Notes: generated by a model from the sequence alone, not told the origin. A stretch of 64,000 bases of DNA from Enterobacter sp. 10-1 (GCA_002270295.1 NISF01000001.1:248001-312000), one strand, 5' to 3'; shown: positions 46,088 to 55,540, counted from the first letter of the stretch. Numbers and translations are program-made.

Positions 46088-47550
46088 TGCACCAGCCGGA
46101 TGTCGTGACGCCGTTTTACCAGCGCGCGTTTAGCCAACTGCAGGATGGATCGCGCAGGCTGCCGCCTTTTCATGCCAAAGCGGCGTTGTTCGGCAGCTTC
46201 TGGCTTGGCGCACATCGGTTTCGGGGGCTGTTCTGGCTATTTTTAAGCGCGGAACTTATTGGGGCGGCGCTGATCGTTCTTGCCCTGAGCCACGGCCTGT
46301 CGCGCGACCAGCAAGAGCGCGTGACCACTCTGGTCGAACTCGCGAGCCAGCGTGCGCAGGAGGCCGCCGTGGCCCACAAACAGGACCCGCAGAGTGCGAT
46401 GACGCAATCCCTGGAACGATCCGCCGCGTCGCTGAGCAAAGCCGCCAGCGATGCGCGGACGGCGCTTGAGGCCGAGCGGGGAGGGCGCGGTCTTATCCTC
46501 GGCGGGCTGGCCGCGCTGCTGGGGACGCGCGTCATTTTGGGATTCATGGCCGTGCCGTTGATGGCCGGGCGTTTGCGCAGAGCGCGCCTGACGGAGGATT
46601 TTAGCGGTATGGCCTGTTCGACCGGCTCCGCCATCTTCGCGGCGCTGATTTGGTTGGCTATTGTGCCGATGGCGCTCTTAAACTATGCCGGAATGATCCC
46701 CGCTCAGATTTTCAACCCCGCCGGGTTACCCGATCTGGCGTCGAACGCATCGCGGTGGATTGATGAGGCGATGGGCGCGTTGGCCGCGGCCCTTGCTCCC
46801 GCTGCGCAGCATATATCCCGGGTGATTGATGCGCTGCTGAGTGGCCTGGAATATGCTCTGATTGCCACGCCGTGGCCCGTGGTGTTTATCGTACTCCTCG
46901 CCTTTGCTGCGCAACGCGGCGGCTGGCGTTTGGCATTTGGCGTCGGGGTAGGGCTGGCCTATATCCTCGCCTTTGGTTACTGGATCAAAGCGATGCAGAC
47001 GGTAGCTTTGCTGGGCACGGCGTCGTTTATCGCCATCGCGATCGGCATCCCGCTCGGCATCTGGAGCGGTTATAACCGGCGCGTGGCGTCCGTTATCAGG
47101 CCGGTCCTTGATTTTATGCAAACCACGCCCGCTTTCGTATACCTGATCCCGATCATTGCTCTGTTTGGTATCGGTAAGACGGCTGGGATTATTGCCACCA
47201 TCATCTTCGGCATCGCCCCGGTGATTCGCCAGACGGCCTTTGGTATTGCCAACGTTCCGGCCGCCGTGCGGGAGGCGGCTCTGGCTTTTGGCGCCGGGAG
47301 GGGGTTTATGCTATTTAAAGTCGATTTGCCGATTGCCCGCCCGGCGATTCTGGCGGGCGTCAGCCAGACGGTGCTGATGAGCCTGTCGATGGTGGTGATT
47401 GCCGCGCTAATCGGCGCAAAAGGTTTAGGCGAGGATGTCCTTTCCGCGCTGCAGTACGCCGCCCAGGGGAAAGGCATTCTGGCAGGGCTGGCGATCCTGA
47501 TCTGCGCGATCGTTATTGACCGGATGGTGCAGTTCCGGCGGCGATCCTGA
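46084..47550 (+). CDS. Glycine betaine-type ABC permease (ProW family) with long N-terminal extension
   Basis: In this 488-residue protein the ProW-like core is in the C-terminal half (about 255-485): MQTTPAFVYLIPIIALFGIGKTAGII and the ATPase-contact loop EAALAFGAGRGFMLFKVDLP. The first ~240 residues are unusual: a membrane segment at about 48-68, a charged, probably coiled-coil stretch (about 75-135), and two more hydrophobic segments (140-165, 180-205). ProW itself has a much shorter N-terminal tail. The extension may be a sensor or partner-binding part. Confidence 0.87.
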   Translation: MMHQPDVVTPFYQRAFSQLQDGSRRLPPFHAKAALFGSFWLGAHRFRGLFWLFLSAELIGAALIVLALSHGLSRDQQERVTTLVELASQRAQEAAVAHKQDPQSAMTQSLERSAASLSKAASDARTALEAERGGRGLILGGLAALLGTRVILGFMAVPLMAGRLRRARLTEDFSGMACSTGSAIFAALIWLAIVPMALLNYAGMIPAQIFNPAGLPDLASNASRWIDEAMGALAAALAPAAQHISRVIDALLSGLEYALIATPWPVVFIVLLAFAAQRGGWRLAFGVGVGLAYILAFGYWIKAMQTVALLGTASFIAIAIGIPLGIWSGYNRRVASVIRPVLDFMQTTPAFVYLIPIIALFGIGKTAGIIATIIFGIAPVIRQTAFGIANVPAAVREAALAFGAGRGFMLFKVDLPIARPAILAGVSQTVLMSLSMVVIAALIGAKGLGEDVLSALQYAAQGKGILAGLAILICAIVIDRMVQFRRRS

Positions 47551-47587
47551 GCCAGCGCCGCGGGCGCGTTTACGCATAGCGGACCCG

Positions 47588-48646
47588 TTAATCATCGGTT
47601 AAATAGTTCTGCCGCATCTTATCAAAGGCCTGTTGTGAAAAACCCAGCTCGCTGTGGATATAGTTAGCGACGCTACCGGAAAGGGCTTTGATGGTGTTAA
47701 GCACTTCAATAATAAATGATTCACGGGTATCGATTAACGTATGAAGATAGGCAAGGACATCCTCATCGTCGGTTATTTTGCGGTAGGCGTCCATTTTTAT
47801 AGCGTTACGCTCCATGCGATTAGCCTGCGTGACCATATAATCGGCGATGATATCCTCTTCGGATACGCCGAGCATCGATAGCGCCAGAAGAACGCCATAA
47901 CCTGTGCGGTCTTTTCCCCCACGACAGTGCTGGATATTAGGCGCGTTATGGGGATCGAGCAGCACATCGATCATGCGCTTAAATGCGCGCTTAGATTTTT
48001 CGCTGGTCACAAAGTGGCGATATTGCTCTAAAACCTGCGCGCCTCGGCCATTAATTAATTCCGCGGGGATGTCGCGCATCACGCTTTCGATTAACGCGCG
48101 ATCTTCATTGCTGGGTTCCGCAGAAAACTGTGCCGCCAGCTCCGCCGTTTGTGCCGTTGCGTTTAAATGGTAGGTTCTCTCTTCGCCGACGCGGTCGTTC
48201 GGGCTTTTGGCGATTTCATTGTCGCTTCGGTAATCGATGATGGATCGAATATTAAGGCGTTGGATGTAGGATAACGCCTGCCGATCGAGTTTGTACAAAT
48301 GGTTGGAGCGAAATAGCACGCCCCATTTTACGGTTTTCCCCCCGGCTGCGGGATACCCCCCAAAATCGCGGAAGTTATTTAATCCAGAAACCGGCAGCGT
48401 TCGCTCGGCGAAAAGGATCGACCGGCCGCTGTGCTCCAGAATAAAATAGATACGCTGTTCGGCCCGTAAAGGGTCCTCCAGTTCATACGGGCTGGCGGCA
48501 TGTTGGGTAATAAGGTAGCGCTCTTTTGTTTTGACATCATTATCTTTGGTCCAGTACAGCGCTGCGTTTTCCGCGGGAGCGGTAAAAGAAAGCGTGAGAT
48601 AATTTTTATTATTTCTAGATACTGACGGGATCTGACATAAACGCAT
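47588..48646 (-). CDS. CX5R tyrosine/inositol-phosphatase-like protein in a PTS operon
   Basis: The 352-residue protein has NFRDFGGYPA (91-100), characteristic of the bacterial Tyr-phosphatase family (Listeria LipA-like), and the P-loop HCRGGKDRTGYG with nucleophile Cys-241 and Arg-247. The first ~85 residues look like a separate beta-rich domain. No signal peptide. It follows the IID gene by 9 bases, so it is in the mannose-type PTS operon, where a hydrolase or kinase is usual. It may dephosphorylate the imported sugar phosphate or a regulatory protein. Confidence 0.85.
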   Translation of the reverse strand: MRLCQIPSVSRNNKNYLTLSFTAPAENAALYWTKDNDVKTKERYLITQHAASPYELEDPLRAEQRIYFILEHSGRSILFAERTLPVSGLNNFRDFGGYPAAGGKTVKWGVLFRSNHLYKLDRQALSYIQRLNIRSIIDYRSDNEIAKSPNDRVGEERTYHLNATAQTAELAAQFSAEPSNEDRALIESVMRDIPAELINGRGAQVLEQYRHFVTSEKSKRAFKRMIDVLLDPHNAPNIQHCRGGKDRTGYGVLLALSMLGVSEEDIIADYMVTQANRMERNAIKMDAYRKITDDEDVLAYLHTLIDTRESFIIEVLNTIKALSGSVANYIHSELGFSQQAFDKMRQNYLTDD

Positions 48647-48655
48647 TTTTTATCC

Positions 48656-49513
48656 TTAAGCTAAAATACCGAAGGTCGAACAAACAACGCCGAGCACTAT
48701 CATCGAAATAATGAGCGTTACGGTATATTTCCCGCGCAGCCTTTTGACGAGGAAAAACACGCCTAAAGAAAAAAGCAGGGTTAATAAATTAGGCGTAACT
48801 TTATCAAACATCTCCTGCACTTTGATGGACTGTTGACCCACCGCAATGACCAACGGCGTTGATATTTTGACCGTCGTGGCGATTAAAGAACCGAGCACCA
48901 TAACCCCAACAACGTTGGCGATGTTGGTGATACGTTGAATAATGTTGGAATTTTTCGACTGCTCGATTAAATCTACGCCCTTGTTATAGCCATAGTGGAT
49001 AAAGAAGTATTTGGTACCAATGTTGACGATATTAAATAACAGAAACATCAGCACCGGGCCAATGAGATTACCCTGTAGCGCAAAGGCCGCGCCAATACTT
49101 CCGCAGATGGGTAGCCAGGTAAACTTTAACAGGCTGTCGCCCAGGCCGGCCAGCGGCCCCATTAATCCGGCTTTTACGGAAACAACGGCGTCCTTTTCTT
49201 CTTCGCTCGTTTTTTCTTCCAGCGCGGCGGTGATGCCTAAAATAAGAGCGCCGGTGTTTATTTGCGAGTTAAAAAACTCGAAATGGCGCTGCATTGCCTT
49301 AATTCGTGTCTCTTTATCGGCTTGCGCGTAGAGTTTATCAAGAACGGGGATCATGCAGTGCGCAAAGCCGATGGTCTGCAGCTTTTCATAGTTATATGAA
49401 AAGGACATTGTTTGCAGATTCCAAAAAATACGATTCAGATCTTTTTTATTCAGCTTGCGCGGATGGGAAGCGTGCTCTTCACTGACGTCTGTACGGATAT
49501 TTTCGGTATTCAT
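48656..49513 (-). CDS. PTS system IID component, mannose/fructose/sorbose family
   Basis: The 285-residue protein has the IID pattern: LNRIFWNLQTMSFSYNYEKLQTIGFAHCMIPVLDKLY, FFNSQINTGALILGI and GLMGPLAGLGDSLLKFTWLPI. With IIC it forms the sugar channel of mannose-family PTS. It overlaps the IIC gene by four bases. Confidence 0.94.
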   Translation of the reverse strand: MNTENIRTDVSEEHASHPRKLNKKDLNRIFWNLQTMSFSYNYEKLQTIGFAHCMIPVLDKLYAQADKETRIKAMQRHFEFFNSQINTGALILGITAALEEKTSEEEKDAVVSVKAGLMGPLAGLGDSLLKFTWLPICGSIGAAFALQGNLIGPVLMFLLFNIVNIGTKYFFIHYGYNKGVDLIEQSKNSNIIQRITNIANVVGVMVLGSLIATTVKISTPLVIAVGQQSIKVQEMFDKVTPNLLTLLFSLGVFFLVKRLRGKYTVTLIISMIVLGVVCSTFGILA

Positions 49514-50304
49514 AAGTCGTACTCTTCTTCAGATGTCGCGGCGGAGTTTTTTTCGTCCGGCGTCGCATTGTTAGCGTTGTTAATTCCGTTGGTGTAGGCC
49601 ATGTCATACAAAACGGCAAACGCCAGGGCAATAAAGGTGATAGGAATAATTGGCAGCTTCAAATACGTTGTCAGGATGAAACCGAGCAAGAAGAAAAACC
49701 ACATTCTGCCTTTTAATAACATCAATAGCAGGATACATACGCCGACGGCCGGGATCATTTTTGATGCGACGCCCATACCGGTTAAGACGTTTTCAGGGAT
49801 CGCCGCTAAAATTTTACTTACCAGATCGCCGCCGAAGTAGATCGCCAGAAAGCAGGGGATGGCGCGAATTAAAAACCACAGCGGAGTGGAGAAGTAATGC
49901 ACTTTAACCAGCCCTCGGTAGTTGCCATCATGGATAGATTTTTCTGCCCAGAGGTTAAGAAAGCTGGCGAAAGAGCGCCATACGATAAGCAGCTGCTGGC
50001 ATAAAATAGAGACCGGAACCGCAAGCGCAATCCCTGCGGCAATCCCCCCTTTGGAGGCAATCCCCAAAGCGACGCCGATGATAGAGCCGGCAATAATGTC
50101 GGGGGCGGAGTAGGCGCCAACGTTGCCGATGCCCATCCACATCAGCTCCAGCGTGGCGCCGATCGCCAGTCCCTGAACCGTATCGCCCATGATAATACCG
50201 GCAACGGTGCCGGTTAGCAGAGGCCGGCGGAGCATCTGCGGGCCCACGTCATCCATTGAGCAAATGCCTGCCCAGATAGCGACTAAAAGCGCTTCAATTA
50301 ACAT
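49510..50304 (-). CDS. PTS system IIC component, mannose/fructose/sorbose family
   Basis: The 264-residue membrane protein begins MLIEALLVAIWAGICSMDDVGPQMLRRPLLTGTVAGIIMGD, a hallmark of this family, with about seven hydrophobic segments and an acidic C-terminal tail. It pairs with IID. Substrate cannot be read from the sequence. Confidence 0.94.
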   Translation of the reverse strand: MLIEALLVAIWAGICSMDDVGPQMLRRPLLTGTVAGIIMGDTVQGLAIGATLELMWMGIGNVGAYSAPDIIAGSIIGVALGIASKGGIAAGIALAVPVSILCQQLLIVWRSFASFLNLWAEKSIHDGNYRGLVKVHYFSTPLWFLIRAIPCFLAIYFGGDLVSKILAAIPENVLTGMGVASKMIPAVGVCILLLMLLKGRMWFFFLLGFILTTYLKLPIIPITFIALAFAVLYDMAYTNGINNANNATPDEKNSAATSEEEYDL

Positions 50305-50345
50305 TTGATATTCCTCATTTATTATAAAATAAATGTTCCAGGTAC

Positions 50346-50819
50346 TTATTTAAGTAACGTGTGAAGCTCAATGACGGGGTCTTTAGGCACCATTTGTACT
50401 TCTACGGCAATATCTTTGGCGATAAGGGATTTAAACGCCGCTTCTTCTTCCGGCGTAACGGCAACCGCGCGGGTCAGGCTTTTGCGCCCCTCCTGCATGC
50501 GCATGCCGCCGACGTTGAGGGTGGTAATGTTTAAACCGTTTGCCACCAGAATATTGACGTCGACGCTATTGGTGAATAACAGCATCGTGCGTTTCTTTAT
50601 TTCCGTTTTTTTCAGAACATCTATGAATTTTTGTACCCCAAAAACGAGGACCTTCAGCTCAGGCGGCGCGGACATGGTCAGCACGGACTGCTGAACTTTA
50701 TCGCCTGCGACCTTATCGTTAATAATCAGCACCTGCTCGATATCATGATTTTTTACCCAGGTCGTAATTACCTGGCCGTGGATAAGGCGGTCGTCTATTC
50801 TTGCAACATTAACTGGCAT
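50346..50819 (-). CDS. PTS system IIB component, mannose/fructose/sorbose family
   Basis: The 157-residue protein starts MPVNVARIDDRLIHGQVITTW, where His-14 is the phosphorylation site of mannose-type IIB. The start at 50819 is chosen over a 14-residue longer frame because family members begin here. It is preceded by IIA and followed by IIC. Confidence 0.94.
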   Translation of the reverse strand: MPVNVARIDDRLIHGQVITTWVKNHDIEQVLIINDKVAGDKVQQSVLTMSAPPELKVLVFGVQKFIDVLKKTEIKKRTMLLFTNSVDVNILVANGLNITTLNVGGMRMQEGRKSLTRAVAVTPEEEAAFKSLIAKDIAVEVQMVPKDPVIELHTLLK

Positions 50820-50829
50820 GATATTCCCC

Positions 50830-51261
50830 TTAGAGATCGGCGGCTTGCTGCTGTTCTTCATTTAAAATATCCCCGACGTTGAAACAGCTTTGCGGAAATA
50901 CTTCAGCAATAAGTTTGCTAACCGCAGGCAGCGGCAGGTCGCGGTTGTTAAAGACTTCAAGCAGCGTTGGAATGTTAAATCCGCAGAATAAAACAACGTC
51001 ATCATAGGTTAATACCAGCTCGCTGGCTAAATTACAGGGCGAACCGCCCAGCATATCAACCAGAATGAGAACGCCATTTTCTTTATTCAGCGCACGATAG
51101 GCCTCGGCCAGCCGCGCGCGCACCTCGTTGATATTGCTCTCTTCCTCAATGGAAATAACCAAAACATGACTTTGCTTACCAATGAGCATCTCCGCGCAGG
51201 TGAGGGCTCCCTGGGCAAAGGGGCCGTGGCTGATCAAGATGACGGGAAGTTCGGCTGACAT
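50830..51261 (-). CDS. PTS system IIA component, mannose/fructose/sorbose family
   Basis: The 143-residue protein starts MSAELPVILISHGPFAQGALTCAEMLIG; His-12 is the phosphorylation site. It contains LVDMLGGSPCNLAS, conserved in the family. IIA and IIB are separate chains here, unlike ManX of E. coli. It is the first gene of the operon, and an inverted repeat covers its promoter. Confidence 0.94.
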   Translation of the reverse strand: MSAELPVILISHGPFAQGALTCAEMLIGKQSHVLVISIEEESNINEVRARLAEAYRALNKENGVLILVDMLGGSPCNLASELVLTYDDVVLFCGFNIPTLLEVFNNRDLPLPAVSKLIAEVFPQSCFNVGDILNEEQQQAADL

Positions 51262-51275
51262 AGCTTTCCTTTTTT

Positions 51276-51321
51276 GTAATATTGTTACTATGATTAATTT
51301 TAATTATAGTAATACTATTAC
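51276..51321. promoter_or_regulatory. Candidate RpiR operator at the mannose-type PTS promoter
   Basis: GTAATATTGTTACTAT (51276-51291) and ATAGTAATACTATTAC (51306-51321) are inverted copies matching at 14 of 16 positions around an AT-rich centre. The site lies immediately upstream of the IIA gene and is a likely target for the adjacent RpiR-type regulator. The remaining gap to 51534 shows no gene. Confidence 0.55.
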
Positions 51322-51534
51322 TTTTTGCTTAAGGAAATACCGTGAAACACTATTTTGACCGATATGTGATAACGATCGCTCTTTGGCAATGAGCCAGCTT
51401 GAGCTTTCAGAGGCCGTTTTCCGGCCGGGGAGTGAGGAGTAGGGGCGAGCTTAAGACGCGGAGATGAGCGGAACACCGCCGGCGCTGGGAGAGATGCTCA
51501 GCCGCGCAAGGCGATCGGCTGAGCGGCGGCAGCT

Positions 51535-52386
51535 TCAGGGCTTATGATTTTGACGATAAAAACGCTCGGCGCGCATCTGGATTTGTTTGAGCAAGCGCTC
51601 GTCATATTGCTGGACGAAAAGGTTGGTCACCAGCATGTTAATCACCGCCAGCTGCGACATTTTGGAGCGGATGGGGATCAGGCGTGAGACGCTCTCCGTA
51701 GAAACCGTGTGCAGGACGATGTCGGCTAAGGCGGAAATGCGGCTTTGCCCCATTTTAGTCACGGCAATGGAGGGGACGCGGAGCTGCTGTGCCAGGGTCA
51801 ATAGCATCACGCCCTCCTGGTTTTCGCCAGAATGCGAGATAATAATCAGCAGATCGTTTTCATCCAGGGTATTAACAATACTAAACTGAATGCTGTAGTC
51901 CAGATGGCAGCTGACATCCTTTTTAATTTTGATTAGCTGATATTCAAGTTCTTTCCCTACAAGGCCGCTGCTGCCTGCGCCATAAATAACGATTTTATGG
52001 CTTTTCCTGATCAGCGCATTGGCTTCAAGAAGCGTACCGGCATTAGCAAGAGCGTGCGTCTCATCGATTGATGATTTCTCTATCTGCAGGATTTTAGCAT
52101 TAACGGCCTCTATTGAGTCATCAAGGCAAATATCCTCCTGGAGAAATTTATTATTGTTTAGCGTGCTGGATGAGGTCATCAAATCAATTTTCAGATCGCT
52201 GAACCCCTGATAACCTAGCTTGTGGCATAAGCGTAAAATAGTGGTGGTGCTCACGCCATTTACCTTAGCCAGCATCTGAATACTCATACTTTTCAAGGAC
52301 TGTTTGTTTTCAATGATATAATTGGCGACATTCCGTTCTTTGGCCGATAGTTCGTGACTAACTTCACGGATTTTTACGTCGAACAT
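51535..52386 (-). CDS. RpiR/MurR-family transcriptional regulator
   Basis: The 283-residue protein has an N-terminal HTH_6 domain (about 1-75; VNGVSTTTILRLCHKLGYQGFSDLK) and a C-terminal SIS sugar-phosphate-binding domain (about 115-245; KIVIYGAGSSGLVGKEL, LLIIISHSGENQEGV). It is upstream of, and in the same direction as, the mannose-type PTS operon and probably regulates it in response to the phosphorylated sugar. Confidence 0.92.
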   Translation of the reverse strand: MFDVKIREVSHELSAKERNVANYIIENKQSLKSMSIQMLAKVNGVSTTTILRLCHKLGYQGFSDLKIDLMTSSSTLNNNKFLQEDICLDDSIEAVNAKILQIEKSSIDETHALANAGTLLEANALIRKSHKIVIYGAGSSGLVGKELEYQLIKIKKDVSCHLDYSIQFSIVNTLDENDLLIIISHSGENQEGVMLLTLAQQLRVPSIAVTKMGQSRISALADIVLHTVSTESVSRLIPIRSKMSQLAVINMLVTNLFVQQYDERLLKQIQMRAERFYRQNHKP

Positions 52387-52557
52387 TTAACAGCCTTTAT
52401 CATATTAAGAATATTATTGCGATAATCATACAATTGAAAAAAGAAAACATCAAGTTATAAACATTTCTGCTTAATTCCTTACGTGGCGGCAATTAAATAA
52501 TATGCCGGGTGCCTTTGTTCGTTAATTAAAATTAAGCCGGGGCAGCGGCAGGCCGCT

Positions 52558-53547
52558 TTATTCCAGACCAAAACGCTGCCGGTACTGTCCCGGCGTTACG
52601 CCGGTGATTTTGCGAAAAATCTTGCGGAAGGCTGAGGGATCGGTATATCCCACTTCCCAGGCAATACGGTCGGCCGAACGCCCGGTTAACTCCAGGGCAT
52701 CCCGCGCTTTCATGATGCGAACCTGCTGCAGATACTCCGTTGGCCGCACGCCCGTCGCTTTCTGAAAGCGGCGGAGAAAAGTCCGCGGGGTCATCCCCGC
52801 CAGCGCCGCCATTTCATCGATGCTTTGCTGTTCAGAATATGTCGCATGGAGGTGATGCTGGACGCGCAGAATGACGGGGTCGCCGTGGTCGAAATGCGGA
52901 ATAAATGCCGAATAGGTGTTTTGCTTGCGGCGGGGAGGGTCGATAAGTAAAAAACGCGCTGTGGCCAGCATGGTACCGTTTCCCAGCAGCTTCTCTATCA
53001 GCGTCAGGCCGAGATCTGTCCAGGCAAGAATGCCGCCAGCGGTGATAATATCGCCGTCGTCGATAACCATATTTTCCGCCGCGACGTCAATCTCCGGGAA
53101 ACGCTCCGACAGGGTCTGAGCAAACGCCCAGTGCGTCGTTGCGCGACGATGATCGATAAGCCCGGTCTCCGCTAGTACGAACGCTCCGGCGCAGACCGAA
53201 CAGAGCGTCACGCCGTCATGGTACAGGGCGCTCATCCAGGCGGCAGGGGCCGCCATCGGCTTCATCTGAGCGGGCATGACCAGGCTGGGTGGGGCTATCG
53301 CGTGGCTCAGGCGATGCGGCTCATCCGGATGGCTGTCCCAGACGCACGCCACCGTATCGCCGTCGGGCATGACCTGCCAGTGCGACACCCGGATCGCGCG
53401 AACGCGCTCCTCGCCGGAAATGCTCACCGCCCAGTCCGCCGCGATCCTGAACATATCCGTCAATCCATATACCGCCGCCAGCTGGCACTCGGGATAAATC
53501 AGCAGACCCACTTCCGCCACGATGCTCTTTTCAACAGAAGGCTTCAT
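52558..53547 (-). CDS. GlxA/FtrA-type transcriptional regulator: DJ-1/PfpI domain plus AraC HTH
   Basis: In this 329-residue protein residues ~12-190 form a DJ-1/PfpI-like amidotransferase-fold domain with the nucleophile-elbow Cys in SVCAGAFVLAETGL. The C-terminus carries two AraC HTH motifs (MAALAGMTPRTFLRRFQKATG; IAWEVGYTDPSAFRKIF). It is divergent from the alpha/beta hydrolase gene (115 bases between) and likely controls it. The inducer is unknown. Confidence 0.92.
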   Translation of the reverse strand: MKPSVEKSIVAEVGLLIYPECQLAAVYGLTDMFRIAADWAVSISGEERVRAIRVSHWQVMPDGDTVACVWDSHPDEPHRLSHAIAPPSLVMPAQMKPMAAPAAWMSALYHDGVTLCSVCAGAFVLAETGLIDHRRATTHWAFAQTLSERFPEIDVAAENMVIDDGDIITAGGILAWTDLGLTLIEKLLGNGTMLATARFLLIDPPRRKQNTYSAFIPHFDHGDPVILRVQHHLHATYSEQQSIDEMAALAGMTPRTFLRRFQKATGVRPTEYLQQVRIMKARDALELTGRSADRIAWEVGYTDPSAFRKIFRKITGVTPGQYRQRFGLE

Positions 53548-53662
53548 TTGTCATTTTTGCCTCTTATAGTGTCATTTTTGACAATTCTATCTCCCGACGT
53601 ATTCCATAACAATAGCTCCATCGGCCAACAACAGCGATGACCTGAACGATAAAGGAGCGGAT

Positions 53663-54637
53663 ATGCCAGACGAACGGTTTGCGATTTCACGGCGGCGTCT
53701 GCTGATCCTCAGCGGTACGTTGTCTGCCGGTATCGGGCTGTCACTTTCGCCCTTAGCCCGGGGTATGACATCATTCTCATCACAGACAGGAGATATTCCT
53801 ATGAGCAACGGCATTATTACTACCAAAGACGGTACCCGAATTTTCTATAAAGACTGGGGCCCTAAAAACGCGCAACCCGTCGTTTTCCACCACGGCTGGC
53901 CGTTAAGCGCTGACGACTGGGATAATCAGATGCTGTTCTTTTTATCGCAGGGGTATCGGGTGATTGCTCACGACCGTCGCGGTCATGGGCGTTCCGACCA
54001 GACCGATACCGGCAACGAGATGGATACTTATGCCGCCGACGTCGCTGAACTTGCCCGCGCGCTGGATCTGAAAAATGCTATCCATATCGGCCACTCTACC
54101 GGCGGTGGAGAAGTGGCACGCTATGTCGCCAGGGCCGAAAAAGGGCGCGTGGCGAAGGCGGTGCTGATGGGCGCGGTCCCGCCGATTATGCTAAAAACGG
54201 CCGCTAACCCGGAAGGGCTCCCGCTATCCGTGTTTGATGGCTTCCGCTCCGCGCTTGCCGCCAACCGCGCGCAATTCTTCATTGACGTGCCGTCGGGTCC
54301 GTTCTACGGCTTTAACCGCCCGGGGGCCAAAATCAGCCAGGGCCTGATCGATAACTGGTGGCGTCAGGGCATGGCAGGCGGCGCCAAAGCGCAATATGAC
54401 TGTATCAAAGCGTTCTCTGAAACCGACTTTACGCAGGATTTACTGGCGATTGATGTACCGGTACTGGTAATGCACGGCGAAGACGATCAGGTGGTGCCTG
54501 TCGATGACGCCGCGCGCAAATCAATCAAGCTGCTGAAGCACGGGACGCTGAAAACCTACCCGGGGCTCTCGCACGGGATGTTTGCCACCCATCCTGAGGT
54601 AATAAACCCGGACCTGCTGGCGTTCGTTAAATCTTGA
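53663..54637 (+). CDS. Alpha/beta hydrolase, non-heme chloroperoxidase-like, with possible Tat signal
   Basis: This is a 324-residue chain. The catalytic body starts near residue 47 ([20 protein letters not shown]), with oxyanion region [13 protein letters not shown], nucleophile Ser in [13 protein letters not shown] and the acid/His pair near [10 protein letters not shown] and LSHGMF. The first 46 residues include [19 protein letters not shown], a twin-arginine-type signal. A second ATG at 53801 has its own AGGAGA seven bases upstream and corresponds to the usual family start, so both an exported and a cytoplasmic form are possible. Most relatives are cytoplasmic esterases/perhydrolases. Confidence 0.88.
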   Translation: MPDERFAISRRRLLILSGTLSAGIGLSLSPLARGMTSFSSQTGDIPMSNGIITTKDGTRIFYKDWGPKNAQPVVFHHGWPLSADDWDNQMLFFLSQGYRVIAHDRRGHGRSDQTDTGNEMDTYAADVAELARALDLKNAIHIGHSTGGGEVARYVARAEKGRVAKAVLMGAVPPIMLKTAANPEGLPLSVFDGFRSALAANRAQFFIDVPSGPFYGFNRPGAKISQGLIDNWWRQGMAGGAKAQYDCIKAFSETDFTQDLLAIDVPVLVMHGEDDQVVPVDDAARKSIKLLKHGTLKTYPGLSHGMFATHPEVINPDLLAFVKS

Positions 54638-54645
54638 GCCTATAC

Positions 54646-54680
54646 GCCGGACCCAGCCTACGCTGCGGGTCCGGCTTTTA
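54646..54680 (+). terminator. Rho-independent terminator
   Basis: The perfect 9-bp stem GCCGGACCC/GGGTCCGGC with a 12-base loop followed by TTTTA lies directly downstream of the hydrolase gene. Confidence 0.85.
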
Positions 54681-54838
54681 TCCGTGAGCGGACAGGCATC
54701 GCCGTCGGGTCGCATGCGGAGGGCGCTGGGCCGCCCGGGCAAAGTAATTATCGGGCGCCGCGCTGCTGCCTGAAACTAACTGATAGCTGACGCTGTCTTT
54801 AATTCATTGGCGCAATGCTTTTGGTGTGGAAGATAAAG

Positions 54839-55540
54839 ATGACGTCCGTTTTGTTGATTGAGGATGATAACCGGCTGGCCGGCATGCTGATGCCGTACCT
54901 TGCCCAGTACGAATTTAGCGTGGTACACAGCGCCAGCGCGCAGGACGCGCAAAATAAGATGAAGCAACGCAAGTTCGATGTCGTGCTGCTGGATTTGATG
55001 CTGGGCGACGCCGACGGCCTGGCGCTGTGTCGGCAGATTCGCACCCGGTTCCAGTACGACCCGGCGATTATTATGGTGACGGGCCGGGGAGATCCGGCGG
55101 ATCGTATTATCGGGCTCGAAGTGGGGGCCGACGACTATCTGGCAAAACCCTTTGAGCCGCGCGAGCTGCTGGCGCGCATGCGCGCGGTGTTACGGCGTAT
55201 GAAGCCCGGAGCGGCGTCGGGCGGCGACAGCGTCATTCGTTCCGGCGCGCTGGAAATTGATACCGCAGCGCGCAGCGTCACGCTTAACCAGCAAGCCTGC
55301 AGCCTGACCTCCTTACAGTTTGACCTGTTGGTCTCGCTGGCGCGCAATGCGGGCCGCGTACTCAACCGCGAACAGATCTGGCAGTCAGTGCGCGGCGAAA
55401 GCTATGACAGCTTCGATCGCGCCATCGATGTCCATATCGGGCGTATCCGACAGGCTATCGAGGACGATCCGCAGGTGCCGAAGCGCATCATTACCGTGCG
55501 CGGCGTCGGTTACGTCTTCTCAGCACTACCGAACTCATGA
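54839..55540 (+). CDS. OmpR-family response regulator
   Basis: The 233-residue regulator begins MTSVLLIEDDNRLAGMLMPYL. The receiver has phospho-acceptor Asp in VVLLDLMLGDADG and Lys in YLAKPFEPRELLAR; a C-terminal winged helix follows (LTSLQFDLLVSLARNAGRVLNREQIW). The start at 54839 has GGAAG upstream and matches the family; a frame from 54815 adds eight residues. It overlaps the kinase gene by four bases. Confidence 0.93.
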   Translation: MTSVLLIEDDNRLAGMLMPYLAQYEFSVVHSASAQDAQNKMKQRKFDVVLLDLMLGDADGLALCRQIRTRFQYDPAIIMVTGRGDPADRIIGLEVGADDYLAKPFEPRELLARMRAVLRRMKPGAASGGDSVIRSGALEIDTAARSVTLNQQACSLTSLQFDLLVSLARNAGRVLNREQIWQSVRGESYDSFDRAIDVHIGRIRQAIEDDPQVPKRIITVRGVGYVFSALPNS

